In this document: positions 9,336 through 17,684 of the stretch, piece by piece
Layout: each line of letters begins with the position of its first letter
Numbering within the stretch: position 1 is the first letter of the stretch
Source of the DNA: Candidatus Kapaibacterium sp.
GTDB taxonomy: Bacteria > Bacteroidota > Ignavibacteria > Kapaibacteriales > UBA2268
Direction: 5' to 3'
DNA length: 43,754 bases
Assembly (NCBI GenBank): GCA_937995785.1
Contig: CALKJQ010000015.1
Location: 1-43,754, forward strand
Program-made: the position numbers and the translations under genes
Notes under the pieces: model-generated
What the model was told of the DNA's origin: nothing
Seen by the model: only the letters and a program-made list of their open reading frames with translations
Database searches by the model: none

Positions 9336-10229
9336 TTATTTAATAAATTTTAATTTACGAAGTTCTTGTTTTATTATTTCTAAACTTTGGGCATCAATAG
9401 GAATTAATGGCATACGAACAAATGCTTGGATAAGACCCATTTCCTGTAGAATTGCCTTGGCGGGAACAGGATTGGTTTCGATGAAACATAAATCCATTAG
9501 GTCGAGATACTTATAATGAAGTTCTTTGGCTTTGGTAAACAATCCCTGCGAAGCCAATTCGGTAATGGTTTTTAATTGTTTTGGAGCAAAATTGGAAAAT
9601 ACTGAAACAACTCCTTTGGCTCCTAATAGCATTGCAGGTAAAGTGAGCGAATCGTCGCCGCATAAAACAGTGAAATTTTTGGGACAATTTTTAATTATTT
9701 TCATAATTTGTTCCAAATCGCCCGAAGCTTCTTTGGTGGCAACAACGTTTTTGCATTTTTTTGCAATTTCAATCTGAGTTTCGGGTTGTATATTCACACC
9801 AGTCCGTCCTGGGACATTATAAATGATTTGTGGTATGGCAACATTTTCGCTAATTGCCATAAAATGGTTCAAGAGTCCTAATTGAGAAGGTTTGTTGTAA
9901 TATGGAGCAACCAATAGCAGAGCATCGACACCCGATTCCTTGGCAATAATCGAAAGTTCTATTGTTGCTTGGGTATCGTTCGAACCTGTTCCTGCAATTA
10001 TTGGCACTCGTCCTTTGGCAACTTCAACGGCTTTAACAAACAAGGCTACTTTTTCTTTAATCGATAAAGTTGCACCCTCGCCCGTTGAGCCACAAACTAC
10101 AATCCCATCAACTTTATTTTTAATTTGAAATTCGATTAACTTCTCGAAACTATCAAAATCAATCGACAAATCACTTTTGAAAGGAGTAACAATAGCAGTA
10201 ATAACGCCAATTGGTTGATAATTTTTCAT
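9336..10229 (-). CDS. dapA: 4-hydroxy-tetrahydrodipicolinate synthase
   Basis: GVITAIVTPFK, GSTGEGATLS, AGTGSNDTQATIEL, LLVAPYYNKPSQLGLLNHF, IIYNVPGRTGVNI, VVATKEASGDLEQ. Confidence 0.97.
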   Translation of the reverse strand: MKNYQPIGVITAIVTPFKSDLSIDFDSFEKLIEFQIKNKVDGIVVCGSTGEGATLSIKEKVALFVKAVEVAKGRVPIIAGTGSNDTQATIELSIIAKESGVDALLLVAPYYNKPSQLGLLNHFMAISENVAIPQIIYNVPGRTGVNIQPETQIEIAKKCKNVVATKEASGDLEQIMKIIKNCPKNFTVLCGDDSLTLPAMLLGAKGVVSVFSNFAPKQLKTITELASQGLFTKAKELHYKYLDLMDLCFIETNPVPAKAILQEMGLIQAFVRMPLIPIDAQSLEIIKQELRKLKFIK

Positions 10230-10261
10230 AAAACTCCTTTTTGCAATATTTTATAAGTTAA

Positions 10262-10456
10262 AATTATGAAAATAACTTTTATTATAGAACAAATAGATAA
10301 AAAAAGTTATATATTACATTTATTTGGACTGCATACAAGTTTTTCGCGGTTAATTGTTTCATTGATTTTTGCATCTCGCTGAATGGTTTTTTCGTCACTA
10401 TACAATTTAGAAAGAAACTCCATTAACTCGTCAATCATTGTATTTTCACCTCGAGC
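10262..10456 (-). pseudogene. Truncated 3' copy of arsR (left arm of 195-bp direct repeat)
   Basis: Near-identical (about 6 substitutions by eye, no indels) to 11190-11384. Frame still reads ARGENTMIDELMEFLSKLYSDEKTIQRDAKINETINREKLVCSPNKCNI-stop, but has no start or HTH domain. Confidence 0.9.
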
Positions 10457-10473
10457 GAAGATTATTACAAGTG

Positions 10474-10647
10474 TTATGATAATTTTTTAATTATACCTTT
10501 GGCTAAGTTTTCATTTATTTCTGAATGTCTTGGTATTGGCTGATAAATTCCCGTTCTTTCGTTTTGATACCAATCGTGTTTGCCACCGTGCCTAATGAAT
10601 TTACAACCTAAAGTTTCTAATATTTTAATCAAATCTTTACGTTTCAT
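10474..10647 (-). CDS. hicA: HicA-family toxin (57 aa)
   Basis: Hand translation: MKRKDLIKILETLGCKFIRHGGKHDWYQNERTGIYQPIPRHSEINENLAKGIIKKLS-stop; HicA pattern RHGGKHD..Y...IPRH.EI. ATGA overlap with the upstream hicB stop. Absent from the ORF track because it is under 60 aa. Confidence 0.93.
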   Translation of the reverse strand: MKRKDLIKILETLGCKFIRHGGKHDWYQNERTGIYQPIPRHSEINENLAKGIIKKLS

Positions 10648-10835
10648 ACAAGGTCTAATTCAATTGTGTTGCGTTTACCCGGGATTAGGTCATTGGAAAT
10701 GTCGTGATAAATGTCCTTGAGATTTTCAATCAATTCATCTAAAGTTAGTCCTTGGGTAACGTATTCGGGATAGTCATTAATGAAACCTATCCAAAAATTT
10801 CCATCTTGCCAATATGTTATCTTGAGTTTGTTCAT
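10644..10835 (-). CDS. hicB: HicB-family antitoxin (63 aa, short form without a clear DNA-binding domain)
   Basis: MNKLKITYWQDGNFWIGFINDYPEYVTQGLTLDELIENLKDIYHDI, the HicB/UPF0150 fold pattern; translationally coupled to hicA. Confidence 0.92.
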   Translation of the reverse strand: MNKLKITYWQDGNFWIGFINDYPEYVTQGLTLDELIENLKDIYHDISNDLIPGKRNTIELDLV

Positions 10836-10917
10836 TTTTTAGCAATTTACTTAGTTTTTATAATCTGAATTATCGGAATAAACGAAAATTTATTCTTAAT
10901 CTTTTAATCATCTCAAA

Positions 10918-11091
10918 TCAAACAATAACAGAACCTGCTCCAATTAATGCTTCACCCATTAATAAAAAGCCCGTTCCAACCACTACATTATATATTTAGC
11001 CCAATCCGTGGATAATTAAAAAATATATCAAAGCAGTAGCGATTTTTTGTTTACTGAATATAATATCTTTGTCATTTATAGTCTGCGACCT
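10918..11091 (-). pseudogene. Decayed fragment of a hydrophobic (membrane) protein
   Basis: Minus-strand frame reads ...NDKDIIFSKQKIATALIYFLIIHGLG*IYNVVVGTGFLLMGEALIGAGSVIV*, with one in-frame stop (10996-10998) and no start. Family not identified. Confidence 0.5.
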
Positions 11092-11189
11092 CTATGCAGT
11101 ATTAAAGAGAAAAATTGTTATTAATAAGTAAATTATATTTTTTATTTGAATTTCTACTTTTTAAATTTGATTTGTTATATTATAAATTC

Positions 11190-11384
11190 AATTATGAAAA
11201 TAACTTTTATTATTAAACAAATAGATAAAAAAAGTTATATGTTACATTTATTTGGACTGCATACAAGTTTTTCGCGGTTAATTGTTTCAATGATTTTTGC
11301 ATCTCGCTGAATGGTTTTTTCGTCATTATACCATTTAGAAAGAAACTCCATTAACTCGTCAATCATTGTATTTTCACCTCGAGC
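11190..11384 (-). repeat. Right arm of 195-bp direct repeat (3' end of intact arsR and 45 bp downstream)
   Basis: Aligns with 10262-10456 over its full length; homology breaks abruptly after CCTCGAGC on the right and before AATTATGAAAAT on the left. Confidence 0.92.
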
Positions 11385-11597
11385 AACTAAACTATAGTTA
11401 ATCCATTTACCATCTTTTGTATCAAAAATAAATCCAGCCTTACTAAGGATAGAGAGATGCTTGGAAACTGTTGCGGTAGTAAGTTCCAACACAGCGGTAA
11501 TTTCGCAAACACACAATGGTTTGTCTCTAAGCATCATCAGTATTCTGATTCTATTTGGTTCAGAGATTGCTTTAAGAAGCTCAATTTTGTTTTTCAT
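11235..11597 (-). CDS. ArsR/SmtB-family transcriptional regulator
   Basis: EPNRIRILMMLRDKPLCVCEITAVLELTTATVSKHLSILSKAGFIFDTKDGKWINYSL: winged HTH with the CVC metal(loid)-type motif in alpha3. Confidence 0.94.
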   Translation of the reverse strand: MKNKIELLKAISEPNRIRILMMLRDKPLCVCEITAVLELTTATVSKHLSILSKAGFIFDTKDGKWINYSLVARGENTMIDELMEFLSKWYNDEKTIQRDAKIIETINREKLVCSPNKCNI

Positions 11598-11644
11598 TAT
11601 TTTTCACTTAATTTTATTTAATGTTTAAATCAAACAACAAAAAT

Positions 11645-11693
11645 AAAAAAAAATCCTTTGATAAATTGTAATTCTACAAAATATCAAAGGATT
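11645..11693 (-). terminator. Rho-independent terminator of the cytochrome gene
   Basis: Perfect 12-bp inverted repeat AATCCTTTGATA (11652-11663) / TATCAAAGGATT (11682-11693); on the minus strand it is followed by a T9 run; lies 30 bp downstream of the cytochrome stop. Confidence 0.88.
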
Positions 11694-11723
11694 ATCTTCT
11701 TTGGGGTAAATCTATGAAAATAA

Positions 11724-13124
11724 TTAGTGTTTAACAATCAATTTTTGAACTAAATTCTGGTCATTAACATAAGCAATTATTAAGTAAGTTCCCGAGCTTA
11801 AATTGTTGGTGTTAACATTAATATTGTATTCACCTGGATTAATCGATGTAGAGATAAGTTCACGAATTTCCCGTCCATCAATGCCGTTAAGTGTTATTCT
11901 TAAATTGGAATAGTGGCTTATGTTATATTTAACGAAAGTATTATTATCAGCAGGATTAGGATAAGGTGTCCAAAGTTTGAGTGTATTATTTTCGACCAAT
12001 TCGTTGATGCCCAACGGATCGCGAGTAAATCCTAATTTTTTCATCTCTGCCGCTGTAAGAGGTTCGCAATAATAAAGATGTGCATTGTCAGTCGTAGATT
12101 TTACATATTCCCATTTAGCTGGGTCGCTCGTTAGGTTCATAATATCGCCTTTGTATGTTGTGAAATCATAAACATAAGCACGATTCCAATCGGCAACCAA
12201 TGGAATAACACCTTTTGCCCAGCTCAATTTTTTGGTTCCGCTATCAAACTTAGTCATTTGAATAGTGCCTTTATCGTTGTATTCTGCAATAGCGGCATTT
12301 TTATTACCCATATTTTGGTGGCAAGCGTCGCAAGTTTTCCCTTCTTTCATAATAACGTGTGAACGGAATGGAGCAAATATAACATTTGTTTTTCCATCAT
12401 AAGAGTGGGTCATATAAGTTCCCGATGTGAATTTTCCATTTTTCTTTTTCAAAAGCATTTGGAAACCACTAATTTTAACTTGAGCTCTATTTTTCTTAGT
12501 TGCTAATAGTGTTTCGAAGTGGCAATTCGTGCAACTCACAATTGAACGTGTGTGGCAAGCAACGCATTCAAATTTGTCTGTGTTTTTGCCGTGTATATTG
12601 TGAGCAGAATTGGATGGTAATTTGTCTACGGGATGGCATTCGGTGCATTTTGATTTGGAGGCTCCTTCGTCGAACCAAGATTTATATACAGTACCGTCCC
12701 CATGAACTTCTTCAATTTTATGACATTGCATACATTTAACGCCTTTTTTGCGGTGAATGTCGCCTTGGTCGGTACTATCGGGATAGGTTTGCATTTCGTA
12801 AACCTGACGGTTGTGGCAACCCAAGCAAACCGATTCGGGCACTGCACTGCCTTTGCTAAAATCGTGGCAATCTTTGCAACTTGGTTGGTAATTGGCATCG
12901 TCAACGGGCGATCCGTCGGCATATTTTGCGGCATGGCAACCTTTGCAAGCAAGCTGGCTCATTGGAATATTGGTGATTAGTTCCATACCACCATTTTCTT
13001 TTGCATAAGCAGTTGCTTTACCTTCGCGAGTTGCGTGTAAACTTGTCGAAAAATGTTGCTGTGCATATACAGCAATAAACATTAATACTAATAATGAAAC
13101 AGAGATAAGTACTGATTTTTTCAT
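11724..13124 (-). CDS. Octaheme c-type cytochrome with T9SS type A C-terminal sorting domain
   Basis: Eight CxxCH motifs (CKGCH, CKDCH, CLGCH, CMQCH, CTECH, CVACH, CTNCH, CDACH); signal peptide; C-terminus LWTPYPNPADNNTFVKYNIS...LTLNGIDGREIRELIS...GTYLIIAYVNDQNLVQKLIVKH-type T9SS CTD. Confidence 0.9.
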   Translation of the reverse strand: MKKSVLISVSLLVLMFIAVYAQQHFSTSLHATREGKATAYAKENGGMELITNIPMSQLACKGCHAAKYADGSPVDDANYQPSCKDCHDFSKGSAVPESVCLGCHNRQVYEMQTYPDSTDQGDIHRKKGVKCMQCHKIEEVHGDGTVYKSWFDEGASKSKCTECHPVDKLPSNSAHNIHGKNTDKFECVACHTRSIVSCTNCHFETLLATKKNRAQVKISGFQMLLKKKNGKFTSGTYMTHSYDGKTNVIFAPFRSHVIMKEGKTCDACHQNMGNKNAAIAEYNDKGTIQMTKFDSGTKKLSWAKGVIPLVADWNRAYVYDFTTYKGDIMNLTSDPAKWEYVKSTTDNAHLYYCEPLTAAEMKKLGFTRDPLGINELVENNTLKLWTPYPNPADNNTFVKYNISHYSNLRITLNGIDGREIRELISTSINPGEYNINVNTNNLSSGTYLIIAYVNDQNLVQKLIVKH

Positions 13125-13201
13125 TGGAAAACTCCTTGTTAATTTTATATTTCGTTAATTGTCTAATTATCTAATTGTAAAATTAATAAAATTTTCTTAA
13201 C

Positions 13202-13223
13202 ATTGTTCTCGTGCAAGAACAAT
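13202..13223. promoter_or_regulatory. Perfect 8-bp inverted repeat upstream of the cytochrome gene (candidate operator)
   Basis: ATTGTTCT-CGTGCA-AGAACAAT, about 78 bp upstream of the ATG. Confidence 0.5.
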
Positions 13224-13302
13224 TATTTTGATTTTCTTAATAATAATTAATAGTTTAGGGGTTATTAAATGATAATAAGTTGTTTGGAAGGTATGATTAT
13301 TG

Positions 13303-13376
13303 TACCGAGGGAGGGATTTGAACCCCCGACACACGGATTATGATTCCGTTGCTCTAACCAACTGAGCTACCCCGGC
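13303..13376 (-). tRNA. tRNA-Met (anticodon CAT; elongator, or Ile2 if lysidine-modified)
   Basis: Minus strand GCCGGGGTAGCTCAGTTGGTTAGAGCAACGGAATCATAATCCGTGTGTCGGGGGTTCAAATCCCTCCCTCGGTA folds as a cloverleaf; anticodon stem ACGGA/TCCGT with loop ATCATAA. Confidence 0.93.
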
Positions 13377-13443
13377 ATTTTTATAGTGATATGAGAACGC
13401 TTGAAATTTGAGAACTACAAAATTAAGAAATTCTTAAAAAAGA

Positions 13444-14043
13444 TTAAGAACTTTCTAAAAGTTTTTTAATTTCGTCGCGTAACTTAGCGGCTACTTCGTA
13501 ATTTTCGTCCTTGATTGCTTTATCCAATTGGCTTTGGAGAACGTCCAGTTTGCGGTTTCCTGATGTTTTTTGTGTTGGTTTTGGAAAATCATCCACTGGC
13601 TTAACATAATTGATTTGTTCTTCGTTTTCTTCGTTCTCACTCGAAACAATACCGGCTTCTTCGATAATTTCGGAATTGACGAAAATTGGTACATTCATAC
13701 GGACGGCAACTGCTATAGCATCACTGGGACGACAATCTACTTTGATTGAGCCGTCATCCAGCACCATTTTGGCATGGAAAGTGCCTTCCTCTAATTCATC
13801 TATGTATATTTCAGTAAGCTGCGAACCTAATGATTCGATAATAATTTTAATTAAATCGTGTGTCATTGGTCGAGGCGGCACGATACCTTCCAATTCGAAG
13901 GCGATTGCTTGGGCTTCGAAAGCTCCGATGATTATTGGCAATCTTCGATTACCTTCTAATTCTTTTAATACCAATGCGAAAGCATTTCCTCCGGGTGTAG
14001 CCGAAATTCCTAATATAACAACTTGAATTTTGTCCATTTCCAT
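13444..14043 (-). CDS. Bifunctional nuclease (DUF151) family protein with C-terminal UVR motif
   Basis: LPIIIGAFEAQAIAFELEG, RPMTHDLIKIII, DCRPSDAIAVAVRMNVPIFV; C-terminal LQSQLDKAIKDENYEVAAKLRDEIKKL is a UvrB/UvrC-type motif. Confidence 0.93.
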   Translation of the reverse strand: MEMDKIQVVILGISATPGGNAFALVLKELEGNRRLPIIIGAFEAQAIAFELEGIVPPRPMTHDLIKIIIESLGSQLTEIYIDELEEGTFHAKMVLDDGSIKVDCRPSDAIAVAVRMNVPIFVNSEIIEEAGIVSSENEENEEQINYVKPVDDFPKPTQKTSGNRKLDVLQSQLDKAIKDENYEVAAKLRDEIKKLLESS

Positions 14044-14086
14044 ATTTTTTCATTTTTATATTTTGACGAAAATTGTAAAGAAAAAT

Positions 14087-15397
14087 TTATTTTTTTTGTT
14101 CGTTATAAAGTATGCTGATTATTCTGTCTGCTACAATTTTGCTCGAACCCGCCGAATTATAGACATATTCTTTTGCAATTCTCCCGTATTCTTTACGAAA
14201 ATCGCTATTCAAAATTAAGAATTTTAACCAATCTGTCAATTCTTTCTCGTTCTTTACAACTTTTAAGGCTTTGTTCTTATTTAACAATTGTGCATCTGTG
14301 GACTTCGATAAATTGGGTCCTGATATTATTGGAATTCCGTAACCAGCTGGTTCGGTTACGCTGTGAATTCCATCGCCAAAGGCACCTCCAACATAGGCAA
14401 TATGTCCGTAACGATATATACCTAAAAGATAGCCAATTTCGTCCACAATTATATCCTTACCTAATAATTTTTCGTGAACCCACTTGCAACCCTTATCTTG
14501 CAAACATTCTTTGATGCGTGAAAATAATGCATGGGCGGGAATTAATGCTGATAAATCTTCGATATGCTCTTCTGTTGGTTCGTGTGGGACATATATGACT
14601 TTAATGTGGGCGTCGATTGATTGACGTACATTATTAATTGCTGGCAAAAGAATTTTTTCGTCCTCTTTCCATGTGCTACCTGCTATGATTATTATTTCGT
14701 TGGGGTCGAAAATACGGTGATCCAAAACCTCGTAAACTTTTGCTTCCTCAACCTTTTGGATAATTCTATCAAATCGTGTATCCGTTAATGTTCGGATTGT
14801 AGTCTTGAGGTTAAGTTGCTCGAAGTAATCTGTATGACGGCTTCCAGAAGTGAGTATTAGGTCGAACATATTCAGATTATCGCGTAAGAAAAAACGGGTG
14901 CAAGTTGAATTCCTGTAAAAAGTATTAGAAGGCATAGTGGCATTGACCAAAATTACGGGAATTTTTCGTTTTTTAAGTTCCAATAGATGGTTACGCCAAA
15001 TCTCATATCGAACAAATATCGCTATATCGGGCTTTACTGATTGAATAAACCTCTCGGCATTTTCCTTGGTATCAATTGGCATATAACAAACTTTATCCAA
15101 AAAAGGATATTGCTTTTGGTTATTATAACCGGATGGTGAAAAAAAACTAACAATAATGTAGAGGTAGTCTCTATTTTTAGTTAATTCTTCTACGACCGGT
15201 TTAATTTGTTCGAACTCGCCCATCGAAGCGGAATGAATCCAAATCACTTTTTTATAATGCGGAATATCCGAAAAGGTATCCCACGAGGATGCTATTATTT
15301 CCTCCCTTTCTAAATATTTTGCATTGTTTTTCTTTAAATTTTTGAAGAAAAACACCAGCAAAGGGAGAATAATTTTATTGTAAATAAAATCTATCAA
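14087..15397 (-). CDS. waaA: 3-deoxy-D-manno-octulosonic acid (KDO) transferase
   Basis: IWIHSASMGEFEQIKPVVEEL, SPSGYNN, DIAIFVRYEIWRNHLLELKKRKIPVILVNA, AGSTWKEDE, YVGGAFGDGIHSVTEPAGYGIPIISGPN. Confidence 0.94.
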   Translation of the reverse strand: MIDFIYNKIILPLLVFFFKNLKKNNAKYLEREEIIASSWDTFSDIPHYKKVIWIHSASMGEFEQIKPVVEELTKNRDYLYIIVSFFSPSGYNNQKQYPFLDKVCYMPIDTKENAERFIQSVKPDIAIFVRYEIWRNHLLELKKRKIPVILVNATMPSNTFYRNSTCTRFFLRDNLNMFDLILTSGSRHTDYFEQLNLKTTIRTLTDTRFDRIIQKVEEAKVYEVLDHRIFDPNEIIIIAGSTWKEDEKILLPAINNVRQSIDAHIKVIYVPHEPTEEHIEDLSALIPAHALFSRIKECLQDKGCKWVHEKLLGKDIIVDEIGYLLGIYRYGHIAYVGGAFGDGIHSVTEPAGYGIPIISGPNLSKSTDAQLLNKNKALKVVKNEKELTDWLKFLILNSDFRKEYGRIAKEYVYNSAGSSKIVADRIISILYNEQKK

Positions 15398-15407
15398 TTA
15401 ATTTGCC

Positions 15408-16199
15408 TTACTTTCCGATAAAAATTGCAGGACGCTTTTCCAAAAATGCCAATGTACCTTCTTTAAAATCTTCAGTACCACAGACGTCTCCAAACACTTT
15501 TGATTCGTAGGCTAATCCCTCGACTAATGATAACTTATCAGACATATCAATGCAATCCACTGCCGCCATAACTGCTAATGGTCCTTTGCTGAGAACTAAG
15601 TTAACAAATTCGATTGTTTTATCCATCAACTGCTCGTGTGGGAAAACCTCGTTAACCAAACCTATGGACAAAGCAGTTTGGGCATCAATTGTTTTTGCTG
15701 ATATAATGAGTTCCATAGCCTTGGATTTGCCAACTAATCGGGGTAACCTTTGGGTTGCACCATAGCCCGGGATAATACCAAGGTTAACTTCGGGTTGACC
15801 CATCTTGGCTTTGTCGCTTGCAAATCGAATGTGGCAAGATAGTGCTAATTCTAATCCACCACCTAATGCAAATCCGTTGATTGCAGCAATTACGGGTATT
15901 CTGAGCTGCTCCAATCTTAACATTACTTTGGAACCGATTTCGGAAAATTGCTTGCCGCTAATGTCGTCGCTTTTGTGTAATTCCATTATATCTGCTCCAG
16001 CGGCAAAAGCCTTATCGCCCATTCCGGTGAGAATAAGGGCGTAAATATCCCTATCAAAAACAATTTGCTTAATTGCATCGTCCAATTCCGCAAACAAATC
16101 AAAGTTCAATGCATTCAACTTATCAGGGCGATTTAGTTTTATCGTTGCATAATTGCCATTTTTTTCGAAAATAATCGTTTTGTAGTCCATATCTCTCAC
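15408..16199 (-). CDS. Enoyl-CoA hydratase/isomerase family protein
   Basis: NRPDKLNALNFDLF, ALILTGMGDKAFAAGADIMEL, AAINGFALGGGLELALSCHIRFAS, GQPEVNLGIIPGYGATQRLPRLVGKSKAMELI. Confidence 0.95.
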   Translation of the reverse strand: MRDMDYKTIIFEKNGNYATIKLNRPDKLNALNFDLFAELDDAIKQIVFDRDIYALILTGMGDKAFAAGADIMELHKSDDISGKQFSEIGSKVMLRLEQLRIPVIAAINGFALGGGLELALSCHIRFASDKAKMGQPEVNLGIIPGYGATQRLPRLVGKSKAMELIISAKTIDAQTALSIGLVNEVFPHEQLMDKTIEFVNLVLSKGPLAVMAAVDCIDMSDKLSLVEGLAYESKVFGDVCGTEDFKEGTLAFLEKRPAIFIGK

Positions 16200-16250
16200 T
16201 AAATTTATAATTTACAAAAATAGTATTTTCAAATTTATTAAAAATATATT

Positions 16251-17639
16251 ATGTTCAATTCGAGATTATTAAAATTTATTATTATATTTTTCTCTATTTT
16301 ATTTCTCCTTTTATTTTCTATCGGCGAACTGGATGCCATAACAAAAAAAAAGAAAAAAAAGCGATATCGTCCCAAAATAGTAAATATACTGATAAAACAG
16401 GAAAAAATTGTTGCAGATTCTATAATTAATTCGGGTCTTTTTTACCAAAATTTATTGATGGGCGATGGAAAAAGATGGTTCAATGTTTATCTAACAAAAA
16501 TTGATTTACTCAATCCAACCAACGCGATATTTGTCGGAAAATCGAATAATTACATTTCAGGTCTTGCCAATTTTATTGACTTTATTGCCGAATGCCCATA
16601 CTCGAGCAACATACAATCAATGATTAATGCAAATTTTTGGAGTGCTTACCGCAACTATCCTATTGGTCCCACAATGATCAATGGAGAATTAATTACTTTC
16701 CGCCGTTATAAGCAGTGGACTTCGCTGTTTTTGGACAAAAACAACCTCCCATATATCGATAATTATGATATAACCGGCAAACTAATCGTATCGCCCAACT
16801 TGCAATTCGATATCGAATCCGTTAATCGTCGCCGAGATAGTTCTTCGGTTTGCTTTTATAACCATTTTGCCGGAGATACAATCCCGTTTGTTCAAACTAA
16901 AAATTTAGAAAAAGCGTTAGATTCTGCCTATTTCACTTGGAAGCAAGAAAAATTGTTGTTTTTGAACGAGGACGATACCGAGCAAGAATTCGATACACTT
17001 GCATTCCTCGATGAATACAAAGCCTCGCTTCGTCAAAATATGATTGAGAATCAAACTATTAAACTACTTTGTGAATACATCAACCCACCTTCGGTTAATG
17101 TAGTTAGCAAAATTATTGTCAGAAAAATTACAAAAAATCAAGTTGAAGTTCCCAAAGGATTTTGCGTTATTACCTACGGTGAATTTATCGAGGGAATTTA
17201 TTCTCCAAACATTGGTGATACTTTGCAATTACTTTTCCAAACTAATTACGACAGCAACATAGAATTTAAAAATGCGGTTTCGGGAACTCCCCGAATCTCT
17301 CGCAAAGGAGTTCATAAACACGAAGCAATACAGGAAGGCAATTCGGGGCGACGCTTTATCAATCATCAACTTCCTCGAACAATGATAGGTTACGATAAAT
17401 CTAAAAAGTGGTTCTATTTTATCGTGGTTAGCGGAACGGGCTCGGGAAATGGTTATTATGGTGCCAGTTTGAAGGATTTAGAAAAAATTGCCAAACACCT
17501 ACACCTTTACGATGCTATGAACTTGGATGGCGGGGGTTCGTCGACGTTTATCTTTCAAGGAATGAACAAACTACGAAAATCCAACCCATATTCTTCCCGC
17601 AAATTATCTGTTTATTTGGGAGTTAGAACATTAAATTGA
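16251..17639 (+). CDS. Exported phosphodiester glycosidase (NAGPA-like) domain protein
   Basis: Signal peptide; C-terminal RTMIGYDKSKKWFYFIVVSGTGSGNGYYGASLKDLEKIAKHLHLYDAMNLDGGGSSTFIFQG matches the NAGPA domain. Confidence 0.82.
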   Translation: MFNSRLLKFIIIFFSILFLLLFSIGELDAITKKKKKKRYRPKIVNILIKQEKIVADSIINSGLFYQNLLMGDGKRWFNVYLTKIDLLNPTNAIFVGKSNNYISGLANFIDFIAECPYSSNIQSMINANFWSAYRNYPIGPTMINGELITFRRYKQWTSLFLDKNNLPYIDNYDITGKLIVSPNLQFDIESVNRRRDSSSVCFYNHFAGDTIPFVQTKNLEKALDSAYFTWKQEKLLFLNEDDTEQEFDTLAFLDEYKASLRQNMIENQTIKLLCEYINPPSVNVVSKIIVRKITKNQVEVPKGFCVITYGEFIEGIYSPNIGDTLQLLFQTNYDSNIEFKNAVSGTPRISRKGVHKHEAIQEGNSGRRFINHQLPRTMIGYDKSKKWFYFIVVSGTGSGNGYYGASLKDLEKIAKHLHLYDAMNLDGGGSSTFIFQGMNKLRKSNPYSSRKLSVYLGVRTLN

Positions 17640-17684
17640 TGTGTATTGAAAAAAAAGAATTAAGTTTGAAATTAGAACTACTTT

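Noticed and set aside
11616-11630. ATTTAA-TGT-TTAAAT palindrome upstream of arsR
   Set aside because: Could be an operator, but it is short and wholly A/T in an AT-rich spacer; not distinguishable from chance.
13610-14026. 138-aa plus-strand ORF opposite the bifunctional nuclease gene
   Set aside because: Shadow of a conserved DUF151 gene.
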